Positions 8,513 through 16,095 of a stretch of 64,000 nt of DNA are shown here, piece after piece. Positions within the stretch are counted from its first letter, which is position 1. Each line of letters opens with the position of its first letter. Source of the stretch: Oceanospirillaceae bacterium (GTDB lineage: Bacteria; Pseudomonadota; Gammaproteobacteria; Pseudomonadales; Litoribrevibacteraceae); NCBI GenBank assembly GCA_015665455.1, contig JADFAD010000003.1, positions 310,001-374,000 of the forward strand, read 5' to 3'. The notes beneath the pieces are model-generated. The model was given only the letters and a program-made list of their open reading frames with translations, made no database searches and was not told the origin of the DNA. The translations under genes and the position numbers were made by a program.

Positions 8513-9346
8513 ATGAAATCAAAGTTTAAATTTAAAGCACGAAATAAAAAAATGGGCTTCAGAATATTAATGAGCGCATGCGTAATCAGTTCAACGCTGA
8601 GTGTTCAAGCGCAATCAAAAGAAGACCCCACGTTGGTATTAGTTCATGGAGCTCACTTTTCAGGTAACGCTTGGGCAGAAGTTCAACACGTTTTAAATAA
8701 ACAGTTCAAAAATGTGGCGGTGAATCTGCCTGGCCGAGAAGACAAAATAACCCCCCATAAAGTGACCATGGCATTGTCCGCAGGCTCTTTATGTCAATCC
8801 TTAGGGCGCATTCAAGGCAACAAAATCATCATTGCACACAGTCAAGGCGGGGCTATCGTTAACGAATCATTAAACGTTTGCCCTTCTGAACCTATTACGA
8901 AGATTATTTATGTAACCGCCGTGTCACCTTTGAATAATTCAGAAGTATTTTCAAAGCTCTCAAAGAAAGACGAAACAAACTATTTTAAAGGCGTGCACTT
9001 CAACGAGCCTCTGGAATTATTAGAAATAGGAAACAAAAAGAAGTTCGCAAACAACTTCGCACAAGACGCAACACCCAGCCAACGTGACTGGTTAAACGAA
9101 TGGGCAGTGCCAGAACCCGCCCCCGTGGGAGGAAGTAAGATTAAATTAAATAAGAGGCGTTTTGATGCCATTGATAAATATTACGTCTTTACTGAACAAG
9201 ACAAAATCATCTCCATGGAATCTCAACAAAACATAGCTGATAGTCTGAACCTTAAAGGGACCTATTCAATTAACAGTGGTCATCTTCCCATGCTGACTCA
9301 TAGCCAAGAGCTGGGGGATATACTGATTAAAGCAAGCTTGGATTAA
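8513..9346 (+). CDS. exported alpha/beta hydrolase (esterase-like)
   Basis: 277 residues. A long basic N-region and hydrophobic stretch end at about VQAQ, marking export. LVLVHGAHFSG is the oxyanion strand, AHSQGG holds the nucleophile Ser110, and NSGHLPMLTH near the C-terminus supplies His. This resembles the methylesterase/EstC-type branch of the fold (PF12697) with a periplasmic or extracellular location. The substrate is unknown. It is divergent from the CadC-like regulator and is the likely target of the repeats between them. GAGGTAAAG precedes the ATG. Confidence 0.8.
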   Translation: MKSKFKFKARNKKMGFRILMSACVISSTLSVQAQSKEDPTLVLVHGAHFSGNAWAEVQHVLNKQFKNVAVNLPGREDKITPHKVTMALSAGSLCQSLGRIQGNKIIIAHSQGGAIVNESLNVCPSEPITKIIYVTAVSPLNNSEVFSKLSKKDETNYFKGVHFNEPLELLEIGNKKKFANNFAQDATPSQRDWLNEWAVPEPAPVGGSKIKLNKRRFDAIDKYYVFTEQDKIISMESQQNIADSLNLKGTYSINSGHLPMLTHSQELGDILIKASLD

Positions 9347-9384
9347 CCCATCAATGGTTTGATTTGAACAAATAATTTACATTG

Positions 9385-9404
9385 ACCAGCCCTTTTGGGC
9401 TGGT
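9385..9404 (+). terminator. stem-loop after the hydrolase gene
   Basis: ACCAGCCC-TTTT-GGGCTGGT is a perfect 8-bp stem with a 4-base loop 38 bases after the stop. There is no clear T run after it, so it may be a weak terminator or an mRNA-stabilising hairpin. Confidence 0.5.
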
Positions 9405-9460
9405 AAGCTACGCCCCTAACGAGTAATCAATATTAAAATAATTAAGTAAGGGACTAAGCA

Positions 9461-10063
9461 TTGAAACAAATCAATTTTGTTCTATTTATGGCACTCACCA
9501 TGCTTCTATCTGCTTGCAGCAACAAGCTTACAATTGACACCGAATACAGCAAAGCAACAGACTTCCAAAATTTTAAATATTATCGGTGGCATGCAGAAAA
9601 CGCCAATAACAAGCAACCGGACAATCAATTATTGGATCAAAACATTCGCTTCATGATTGATCAACAGCTTGCAAAACAAGGCATGATAAAGAAAGAAGAA
9701 GGCCAAATAGACTTTCTAGTCAATTACAGTATTGCATCGCATAAGAAAGTCGATATTGAAGAACAAAGAGTCTACGACACCTACACAAGAAACTTTCAGT
9801 CGTATAACGGGTTTGGATATTCAGGCCATTATCACCGAGGTGTCGGAATAACCTTCGAAACCACCTCAACGGATGAACTGCTGATCGACAAATACAAGCA
9901 AGGAACAATGAGCATTGACTTTCTTGAGCCTGATGACAAAAACATCATCTGGACAGCCATTGCCGACAAGCGAATTCCAAAGAATGGACCCAATGCGTCA
10001 AAGCGTGATAAATACATTGAGAAGGTCATTAAGAAACTGCTGAGTAACTTCCCTCCCAAATAG
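9461..10063 (+). CDS. DUF4136 family lipoprotein
   Basis: 200 residues starting at a TTG codon, preceded by AAGTAAGGGA. LLSACSN is a clear lipobox with Cys19. The rest fits DUF4136 (FQNFKYYRWHAENAN, then IDFLVNYSIASHKKVD), a family of outer- or inner-membrane-anchored lipoproteins with no assigned function. No other start is better placed, because the signal sequence begins at this codon. It may be transcribed alone; the hairpin upstream separates it from the hydrolase. Confidence 0.82.
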   Translation: MKQINFVLFMALTMLLSACSNKLTIDTEYSKATDFQNFKYYRWHAENANNKQPDNQLLDQNIRFMIDQQLAKQGMIKKEEGQIDFLVNYSIASHKKVDIEEQRVYDTYTRNFQSYNGFGYSGHYHRGVGITFETTSTDELLIDKYKQGTMSIDFLEPDDKNIIWTAIADKRIPKNGPNASKRDKYIEKVIKKLLSNFPPK

Positions 10064-10101
10064 TCAGCTTTATGGTATTCCAGAAAACGCTGCCGTGAAT
10101 G

Positions 10102-10133
10102 GGTTCCAGAACGAATAGGTTCCAGAACGAATA
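10102..10133. repeat. 16-bp perfect tandem duplication
   Basis: GGTTCCAGAACGAATA occurs twice back to back in the non-coding gap after the DUF4136 gene. It looks like a replication-slippage duplication. Confidence 0.85.
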
Positions 10134-10343
10134 GCCCAATACTGGACTGGCTCATTCAGCGTCAGCAAACAAGCTCCTACTACTTATCTCTTATATTTAA
10201 CCCTTCGTCCGTTAAGTTTTCAAAGATGAGAATTGGTTCTCGTAACCGTCTTGACGCCAATAGATTGTTTTAGCCATTATGTCGAAACGTACGAAAACAA
10301 ACGGATTTACCACCGCATCCATTATTTGTTTATGAAGGTCATT

Positions 10344-10706
10344 ATGAAAAATTTATCTCTAATTTTAGCAACGGCCCTACTGTTTGGTTGTGCTTCCAAG
10401 CCTAGCGACAATATTATTATTGATGACAAAGACATAAACACAGTTGCATACGAACGAGACTTAAATGAGTGCGCTGTCTATTCCGAGCAAGTAAGCACAA
10501 GTGATTCAGCGCTGTCACAAGCAGGCGTTGGTGCGGTTGTTGGTGGCGTTGTTGGTCTTATATTTGGTAACACTCAGAGCTTAGTCAATGGCGCAGCGGC
10601 TGGCGGTGTATTCGGCGGAGCCAGTGGCGGTACTGAAGCTCAACGCGAAAAACAACGAGTAGTAAAAAACTGCCTTATTAGCCGAGGTTATAAAGTACTC
10701 AATTAA
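10344..10706 (+). CDS. small glycine-zipper lipoprotein
   Basis: 120 residues. The chosen ATG is preceded by GAAGG at six bases and begins the signal sequence MKNLSLILATALLFGC, with the lipobox LFGC. The middle (AGVGAVVGGVVGLIFGN, then NGAAAGGVFGGASGG) is a glycine zipper that can pack as membrane-inserted helices, as in Rick_17kDa/OmpA-like outer-membrane lipoproteins. A longer in-frame extension upstream has no ribosome site or signal and was discarded. Cysteines in the flanks may pair. Role unknown, envelope-associated by inference. Confidence 0.8.
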   Translation: MKNLSLILATALLFGCASKPSDNIIIDDKDINTVAYERDLNECAVYSEQVSTSDSALSQAGVGAVVGGVVGLIFGNTQSLVNGAAAGGVFGGASGGTEAQREKQRVVKNCLISRGYKVLN

Positions 10707-10713
10707 AGGCTGT

Positions 10714-10744
10714 CCGCTCAAGCATGATGGTTTGAGCGGTTTTA
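10714..10744 (+). terminator. rho-independent terminator
   Basis: CCGCTCAA and TTGAGCGG pair around a 10-base loop, followed by TTTT. It lies eight bases after the lipoprotein stop, between convergent genes. Confidence 0.8.
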
Positions 10745-10758
10745 TCCCCCATCGAGTA

Positions 10759-12045
10759 CTATCTGTTTTGACCTACAACACCCACAGTTTCTATCTTTCT
10801 TACATCCGTTCTTACATCTAAAGATTCATCCCCAGCAGAAAGTGATTCTGCAATGGCTCTAAACGCAGCGACCGTCTCATGGGCAGATTCAAAGTTATTA
10901 TTCATGAAGTTTTTGTTTGCTGAATTCTTCACAATGACGACATTGGCTTTTTGATTTACATAAATAAATTGATCATAAATACCGATGGCCATGAACTCTT
11001 GATCTGCATTTACGGGTATCCACCATTGGTAACCATACCCCAATAACAAATCAGAACTGTCACGCTTACCCGGTTTTAAATGCTCTTCGTCGGGCGTTAC
11101 AGAGCTTCTGACCCACGCTTCAGGAATAACTTGTTCACCATTCCAACGACCATTATCAAGATATAACTTCCCAAACTTAGCAAAATCACGAGTTCGCATA
11201 TTTAAGCCGCCCAGAACCATCGGCTGTCCAGTTTCGTCAGTGATGTACGCTGTATTTGCTTCAGGTTGGATCTTCGACCAAAGATGCTGATTAAAGTAAT
11301 CAACGATGGGCATACCGGTCGCCTTTCTCAGTACCATTCCTAACACGTGTGTATCCAAGCTGACATAATGCAAGAACGTACCTTGTTCTCTTTCACTGAC
11401 TAACTCAGCTGCGAACTCATCGAAAGAGCCACCAAGGGCCATTAGGCGGCCAAAACGATTAATGTCTGAAGAGAAATCATCGTAGTCTTCATTGAACCGA
11501 ACACCACTGGACATCTGAAGCACGTTTTTAATGGTGACACCTTCGTAACCACTTCCATTCAATTCCGGCACATACGCCGTAACGGGTTCATTCAGATCTT
11601 TAATATGCCCTTGATCAACCGCGACACCAAACACAGCCGATAAAAATGACTTCGCAACGGACCACGATATTCTTCTATCTTCCAAGTGAGTGCCTTGATA
11701 GTAAGACTCATGCGTTAACACATCGCCTTTCAACACAATTAATGCGGTCGTTTGACTGCGCTCAAGAAACTCACTCACCGAACGTTCGGCCTCGAGATAG
11801 GAAAACGTCTCAGGTAATGACACTGGATTAAAATCAAAATAATAAGGCTCAGACGTACTAACCACCTCTTTGGTCGTGAATAGCTGATCCATATGTATAA
11901 AATTATCGACTATCACATCTTCATCAAACAAAGTAATCGTGTTGTAGAGTTGTGCGACTCTCGGCCAATTCATCGCCATCACCATCAACCCTAAGGTGCA
12001 TAATGTTAGAAACCAAGTTAGCACAACCTTAAATACGCTAGTCAT
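10759..12045 (-). CDS. membrane-anchored serine hydrolase, class C beta-lactamase family
   Basis: 428 residues with an N-terminal membrane anchor (about 5-27). SVAK at 129-132 is the SxxK motif with Ser129 and Lys132, and a YVS triad element follows near residue 220 (LHYVSLDTHVLG). GYGYQWWIP near 325 fits the esterase/6-aminohexanoate-dimer hydrolase branch of this fold. It is probably a periplasmic esterase or amidase rather than a resistance beta-lactamase. It is divergent from a TetR regulator 165 bases away, which probably controls it. Confidence 0.82.
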   Translation of the reverse strand: MTSVFKVVLTWFLTLCTLGLMVMAMNWPRVAQLYNTITLFDEDVIVDNFIHMDQLFTTKEVVSTSEPYYFDFNPVSLPETFSYLEAERSVSEFLERSQTTALIVLKGDVLTHESYYQGTHLEDRRISWSVAKSFLSAVFGVAVDQGHIKDLNEPVTAYVPELNGSGYEGVTIKNVLQMSSGVRFNEDYDDFSSDINRFGRLMALGGSFDEFAAELVSEREQGTFLHYVSLDTHVLGMVLRKATGMPIVDYFNQHLWSKIQPEANTAYITDETGQPMVLGGLNMRTRDFAKFGKLYLDNGRWNGEQVIPEAWVRSSVTPDEEHLKPGKRDSSDLLLGYGYQWWIPVNADQEFMAIGIYDQFIYVNQKANVVIVKNSANKNFMNNNFESAHETVAAFRAIAESLSAGDESLDVRTDVRKIETVGVVGQNR

Positions 12046-12210
12046 AAAATTACTCCAGTCGTGTCTTATTATTTTATTACCGAAAAGATATATCGATCGA
12101 TTGATAAATAAAAGAGCTGTAGCGATATTTCAATACCAAGGTATATAATGAGCCACCTAAAATGCCCTTATCACCCCCGCTACTCTAAGTAAGAAATAAG
12201 AAACGAATTT

Positions 12211-12783
12211 ATGGGTCGTCCAAGTAAAACCGAAGAAAAACGCAATCATATTTTAAATGCATTTGAACGGATTATTTTGAGAGACGGTTATGCAAAAGCC
12301 TCTCAACGAAAGATTGCGGAAGAAGCCAATGTAAACCAACCTATGATTCATCATTATTTTTCTGGCAGTGAAGAGTTATTAGATGCTCTTTTGCAAAGAG
12401 TCACTGAACGGTATAGAGAAGCACTCTCTAACTTTATCTCAACACAACAAAAACCGTCGTTAGAAGAATTAATGGGATTTGTCTGCTCTGAGAAGTTTCA
12501 TGAAATCAGTCTTCAAAACTCAGTCTTTTTTGCTTTGATTAGCCAAGGTGGTCATTCAGAGAATGTATTTAAAAAGATGTCCGATGTTTATCATGAGTTT
12601 TTAGATACCATCACAAGTCAATTGGAACAAGCGGGTATCCAAAACCCCGATCGAATTGCCTATATGACCATGTGTTTCGCTATTGGCCACGATTGGGCTA
12701 AGAAACTGGGATTTGGTGAATCCAGAAATAAGAGCATGGCACAAAACCTAGTCAACCTTTCAACTATGTCGCTCACCCAATAA
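12211..12783 (+). CDS. TetR-family transcriptional regulator
   Basis: 190 residues. The N-terminal DNA-binding domain is typical (RPSKTEEKRNHILNAFERI, then YAKASQRKIAEEANVNQPMIHHYF). The C-terminal helices are the ligand-binding and dimer part, with no recognised ligand. It faces away from the serine hydrolase gene, and the shared 165-base gap carries an AT-rich inverted-repeat-like stretch (ATATATCGATCGATTGATA). Repression of the hydrolase is the simplest reading. Confidence 0.88.
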   Translation: MGRPSKTEEKRNHILNAFERIILRDGYAKASQRKIAEEANVNQPMIHHYFSGSEELLDALLQRVTERYREALSNFISTQQKPSLEELMGFVCSEKFHEISLQNSVFFALISQGGHSENVFKKMSDVYHEFLDTITSQLEQAGIQNPDRIAYMTMCFAIGHDWAKKLGFGESRNKSMAQNLVNLSTMSLTQ

Positions 12784-12841
12784 CCATGAAAAGTAATAAA
12801 GATACTGGCATTCAACACAACTGAATGATAATTTATAGCAC

Positions 12842-12898
12842 ATGACTCGTTTTTCTATAGCTAATTCAAACACTTCATTTTACTGGTGGCGCTCTTAA
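12842..12898 (+). CDS. trpS leader peptide with tandem Trp codons
   Basis: An 18-codon open frame encodes MTRFSIANSNTSFYWWRS and then TAA. The two adjacent TGG codons at 12884-12889 sit in the 5' arm of the first leader hairpin, and the end WWRS closely resembles the WWRTS end of the E. coli trp operon leader peptide. The peptide itself has no other expected function: ribosome stalling at the TGG pair under low charged tRNA-Trp is the signal. The ribosome binding site before it is weak. Confidence 0.85.
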   Translation: MTRFSIANSNTSFYWWRS

Positions 12899-12989
12899 TT
12901 GAGCGGCACTTGAGTTTACCCCTATTCAATTGCTGCCAAAGGGCAACGATTGAACATTCAACTTGATCTCCTTTGGCAGCACGTTTCTT
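12886..12989 (+). promoter_or_regulatory. ribosome-mediated transcription attenuator of trpS
   Basis: Four pairing segments are visible. Segments 1 and 2 (12886-12894 with 12901-12909) form 9 bp with one mismatch and a 6-base loop, containing the second TGG. Segments 2 and 3 (12903-12908 with 12931-12936, then 12910-12913 with 12926-12929) form the alternative antiterminator. Segments 3 and 4 (12932-12942 with 12970-12980, GCTGCCAAAGG and its complement) form a perfect 11-bp terminator stem followed by ACGTTTCTT. Stalling at the Trp codons would free segment 2, block the 3:4 stem and let transcription reach trpS. The U tract is weak. Confidence 0.82.
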
Positions 12990-13001
12990 AAAGAAGATTA
13001 C

Positions 13002-14003
13002 ATGAAACAAACAATATTAACAGGCGATCGCCCTACTGGCCCACTTCATCTAGGCCACTACGTTGGTTCACTTAAACATCGAGTCGAATTGCAACATAGC
13101 CATTCACAAACAATACTCATTGCAGACCTTCAAGGTTTAACCGACAACGGCCACAACCCAGAGAAAGTTTCGAGCAACATTCTAAATGTACTCGCGGACT
13201 ACCTAGCCGTTGGTATTGACCCTAACGTAACCACCATTTGTCTTCAGTCTGCATTGCCTGCATTATCCGAACTCACCATGTATTACAGTAATCTAGTGAC
13301 GGTTTCTCGATTGGAAAGAAACCCAACGGTAAAAACAGAAATTGCCAGCAAAGCGTTTGGTAGCTCTATTCCAGTAGGTTTTCTGAACTATCCGGTAAGC
13401 CAAGCAGCCGATATCACCGCGTTTAAAGCAACATTGGTTCCTGTGGGTGATGATCAATTGCCAATGATCGAACAAACCAACGAAATCGTTCGTAAATTAA
13501 ACTCCGTAGCAGATAAACAAGTACTTGTAGAGTGCAAACCTCTACTTAGCGAGACCTCTCGACTGCCAGGCGTAGATGGTAAAGCTAAAATGTCTAAGTC
13601 TTTAGGCAACGCCATCGCCTTGGGAAGTTCAGAAAAAGAAATCACCCAAGCGGTTCGTAAAATGTATACCGATCCCGACCACCTCCGTATTGAAGACCCA
13701 GGGAAAATTGAAGGTAATATGGTGTTTACCTATCTAGATGCCTTTCATAAAGATACTGATATGGTCCAGCAACTCAAAGCGCATTACCAAGAAGGTGGTT
13801 TAGGCGACAGTAAGCTGAAAAAAATTGTAGAAGAAACCTTACAAGAACTTTTAAGACCAATACGGCAACGACGCACCGAATACTTAGAGGACAAAGCGGA
13901 GTTAATCAACATTTTGAAACAAGGCACACTCAAATCCCGAACAGAGACCGACCTCGTTGTTAACGAAGTTAAATCCGCTTTTGGATTAAACTTTTTTAGC
14001 TGA
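13002..14003 (+). CDS. trpS: tryptophanyl-tRNA synthetase (Firmicutes-like type)
   Basis: 333 residues. Charges tRNA-Trp using ATP. The class I signatures are HLGH at 16-19 and KMSKS at 196-200. GDRPTGPLHLGHYVGSL, RLERNPTVKTEI and SQAADITAFKA match the TrpRS branch of streptococci and lactobacilli; auxiliary, indolmycin-resistant enzymes are known in related branches. The ATG at 13002 is chosen because AAGAAG lies five bases before it and the conserved N-terminus starts here; the longer frame would read into the attenuator stem. Expression should rise when charged tRNA-Trp is short, via the leader upstream. Whether it is the only TrpRS cannot be told. Confidence 0.93.
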   Translation: MKQTILTGDRPTGPLHLGHYVGSLKHRVELQHSHSQTILIADLQGLTDNGHNPEKVSSNILNVLADYLAVGIDPNVTTICLQSALPALSELTMYYSNLVTVSRLERNPTVKTEIASKAFGSSIPVGFLNYPVSQAADITAFKATLVPVGDDQLPMIEQTNEIVRKLNSVADKQVLVECKPLLSETSRLPGVDGKAKMSKSLGNAIALGSSEKEITQAVRKMYTDPDHLRIEDPGKIEGNMVFTYLDAFHKDTDMVQQLKAHYQEGGLGDSKLKKIVEETLQELLRPIRQRRTEYLEDKAELINILKQGTLKSRTETDLVVNEVKSAFGLNFFS

Positions 14004-14010
14004 AAGAGAG

Positions 14011-15156
14011 TCACTCCTCCTGCTTAAAGGGCACTAACGTTGAAGTATCATCAAAGTATTCTTCAATATAGGGCCCTTCTCGTTCAACCGCATTGGCTAT
14101 TGCTAAGCGAAAAGCATCATCTCGAATCCAGTGGTTAGAATACGTATAGATGGGTTCAAATCCACGCTGAATTTTATGCTCACCTTGCACGCCAGGATCA
14201 AAACGATCTAGACCATTCTGAATACAATATTCAATGCCTTGATAATAACAGGCCTCAAAGTGAAGACATTCGTGCTCTTCAATGCACCCCCAATATCGTC
14301 CATACAAAGCTTTATCATCTTTAAAGTTCAAAGCCCCAGCAATATAGCGCCCTTCTCTCTTGGCCAGAACAAGTACTAGATTACCCGCCATAAGCTCAGA
14401 CAGTAATTCGAAAAATGATTTATTCAAATACCCGCCATGACCGCTCCGCTTAGCATAAGTAAGCACATAGAACTTATAAAAAATCTGCCAATGATCAAAA
14501 GTAATGTCTTGTCCGGAGAGAACCTCAAAACAGATCCCCGCATCGACTACTTTTTTTCGTTCTTTCTTCACTAGCTTTCGTTTACGGGAATTGAACGTTG
14601 ATAGAAAATCGTTAAATGAATTAAAAGAGCGATTAAACCACTGGAAATGAACGGCTTTTCGAGTGAAATCCGTAACCCCATCAAATGAAGTGTTTAATGA
14701 CGATTCCGCGAACAAAAGGTGAAACGAAGATCCATCCAGCGCCTTAGACCTTACTTTAATTTCTTGAGTGATTAGGTCTATGAGCTCCCTCTCATTCTCA
14801 TCTTTGGCTAAACACAATCTGGGGCCTGTAATCGGAGTGTAAGGGATTGAAGAGACAATCTTAGGAAAATAATCGAACCCGTAACGGCTATAGGCTTCTG
14901 CCCATGTTTGATCAAAAACGTATTCACCAAAACTGTGGTATTTTTCATAAAGTGGCATTAAAGCGATTAATTTATCCCCTCGAAACACCACACAATGCTG
15001 AGTAATCCAACCAGTTCCTTGGCCTGTCACACCAGATCTTTCAAGAATGGACATGAATTGATGACTTAAAAACGGGTAGCGCCCAACCAACGAATTCCAT
15101 ACAGAGGCATCAATTTCATCAACTGACTCTATAAAAGATACTTTAATACCGATCAT
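14011..15156 (-). CDS. FemAB-like / peptidogalycan biosynthesis N-acyltransferase (PF04339)
   Basis: 381 residues of the FemAB-like GNAT superfamily. It shows ALMPLYEKYHSFGEYVFDQTWAEAY in the N-terminal half, a KRKLVKKERKKV basic helix near 190, and ALYGRYWGCIEEHECLHFEACYYQGI plus FDPGVQGEHKIQRGFEP, the hallmark of the family, in the C-terminal half. Members are thought to transfer acyl or aminoacyl groups, but the substrate is not known. It converges on trpS with seven bases between stops. Confidence 0.85.
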   Translation of the reverse strand: MIGIKVSFIESVDEIDASVWNSLVGRYPFLSHQFMSILERSGVTGQGTGWITQHCVVFRGDKLIALMPLYEKYHSFGEYVFDQTWAEAYSRYGFDYFPKIVSSIPYTPITGPRLCLAKDENERELIDLITQEIKVRSKALDGSSFHLLFAESSLNTSFDGVTDFTRKAVHFQWFNRSFNSFNDFLSTFNSRKRKLVKKERKKVVDAGICFEVLSGQDITFDHWQIFYKFYVLTYAKRSGHGGYLNKSFFELLSELMAGNLVLVLAKREGRYIAGALNFKDDKALYGRYWGCIEEHECLHFEACYYQGIEYCIQNGLDRFDPGVQGEHKIQRGFEPIYTYSNHWIRDDAFRLAIANAVEREGPYIEEYFDDTSTLVPFKQEE

Positions 15157-15232
15157 TTTGAACCCTAAACTAATAAATTTGTCGTAATCACTCTATAATC
15201 TCGAACTCAATTTTTTGGAGAATGTTAAACCT

Positions 15233-16033
15233 ATGGATACGACCAGCCTTCAACAGTCGTTTATGAAGATCCGAAGCAACAAAGCGTTCGAGTTATTTGT
15301 TGTCAGTATCATCATATTATCCGCCATTTTAGTTGGTGTAAAAACCTATGAGCTTCCACCAGCAGTCTTTACTCTGATTACGTGGTTCGATCACTTTATT
15401 ACTTTTATTTTCTTATCTGAGCTGATCATTAGGTTTACAGGTGAAGAAAGAAAAAGAGACTTCTTTAAGCAACCTTGGAACATCTTCGACACCATCATTG
15501 TAGCTGCCAGCTTAATCCCCATCGAAGAAAGTGATATGGCGCTGATTGGCCGATTATTAAGAATATTCAGAGTACTAAGAATGGTATCGATCATTCCTGA
15601 ACTTAGGGTGTTGTTAAACTCGTTAATCAAAGCATTGCCCCAGCTTGGATACGTAATGCTCTTGATGTTTATCATTTTCTATATTTATGCCGCAATCGGA
15701 TCGACTTTATTTGCCCACATTAATGAAGAACTATGGGGCGATATAGCCATCTCGTTATTGACCTTATTCCGAGTAATGACATTCGAAGACTGGACAGACG
15801 TGATGTATGAAACCATGTCGGTTTATAGCTTAAGTTGGGTTTATTATTTAAGTTTTATCTTCCTAACTGCGTTTGCATTTCTAAACATGGTCATTGGTAT
15901 TGTCGTCAGCGTCATTGAAAAAGAAAACGCAAAAGAAGAGGAACTGCACAACCATGAGCCATCCATGTCTGACTTACAAAAAGAGATCCAAGAACTGAAA
16001 GCCATGATTCAGCAGAATCAATCGAAGCAGTAA
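15233..16033 (+). CDS. NaChBac-type voltage-gated cation channel
   Basis: 266 residues, one six-helix subunit of a tetramer. S4 carries Arg107, 110, 113 and 116 at every third position (GRLLRIFRVLRM). The pore loop reads TFEDWTD at 183-189, aligned with TLESWSM in known sodium channels and with the acidic filter of the calcium-selective NavAb mutant. The C-terminal 35 residues (EELHNHEPSMSDLQKEIQELKAMIQ) form the usual tetramerising coiled coil. Inner-membrane location. A GGAG lies 12 bases before this ATG; a TTG six codons upstream is possible but less likely. It is transcribed alone. Confidence 0.88.
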   Translation: MDTTSLQQSFMKIRSNKAFELFVVSIIILSAILVGVKTYELPPAVFTLITWFDHFITFIFLSELIIRFTGEERKRDFFKQPWNIFDTIIVAASLIPIEESDMALIGRLLRIFRVLRMVSIIPELRVLLNSLIKALPQLGYVMLLMFIIFYIYAAIGSTLFAHINEELWGDIAISLLTLFRVMTFEDWTDVMYETMSVYSLSWVYYLSFIFLTAFAFLNMVIGIVVSVIEKENAKEEELHNHEPSMSDLQKEIQELKAMIQQNQSKQ

Positions 16034-16054
16034 TGCCCTGATTGACTTGACCGG

Positions 16055-16080
16055 AAACGCCCTGTTTTCTCAGGGCGTTT
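16055..16080. terminator. bidirectional terminator hairpin
   Basis: AAACGCCCTG pairs with CAGGGCGTTT around TTTTCT. It lies between the convergent channel and AraC genes and can serve both strands. Confidence 0.78.
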
Positions 16081-16095
16081 AAACATCAACAAAAC

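Noticed and set aside
9385-9404. Riboswitch or small RNA after the hydrolase
   Set aside because: It is only a single perfect hairpin without a T run or conserved loops; a terminator-like role suffices.
10233-10343. Long start of the glycine-zipper lipoprotein
   Set aside because: The signal sequence and ribosome site begin at 10344; the extra codons would destroy the lipoprotein signal.
12963-13001. Longer trpS start at the TTG at 12963
   Set aside because: It would put the coding sequence inside the 3:4 attenuator stem and adds residues not seen in TrpRS; the ATG at 13002 has a good ribosome site.
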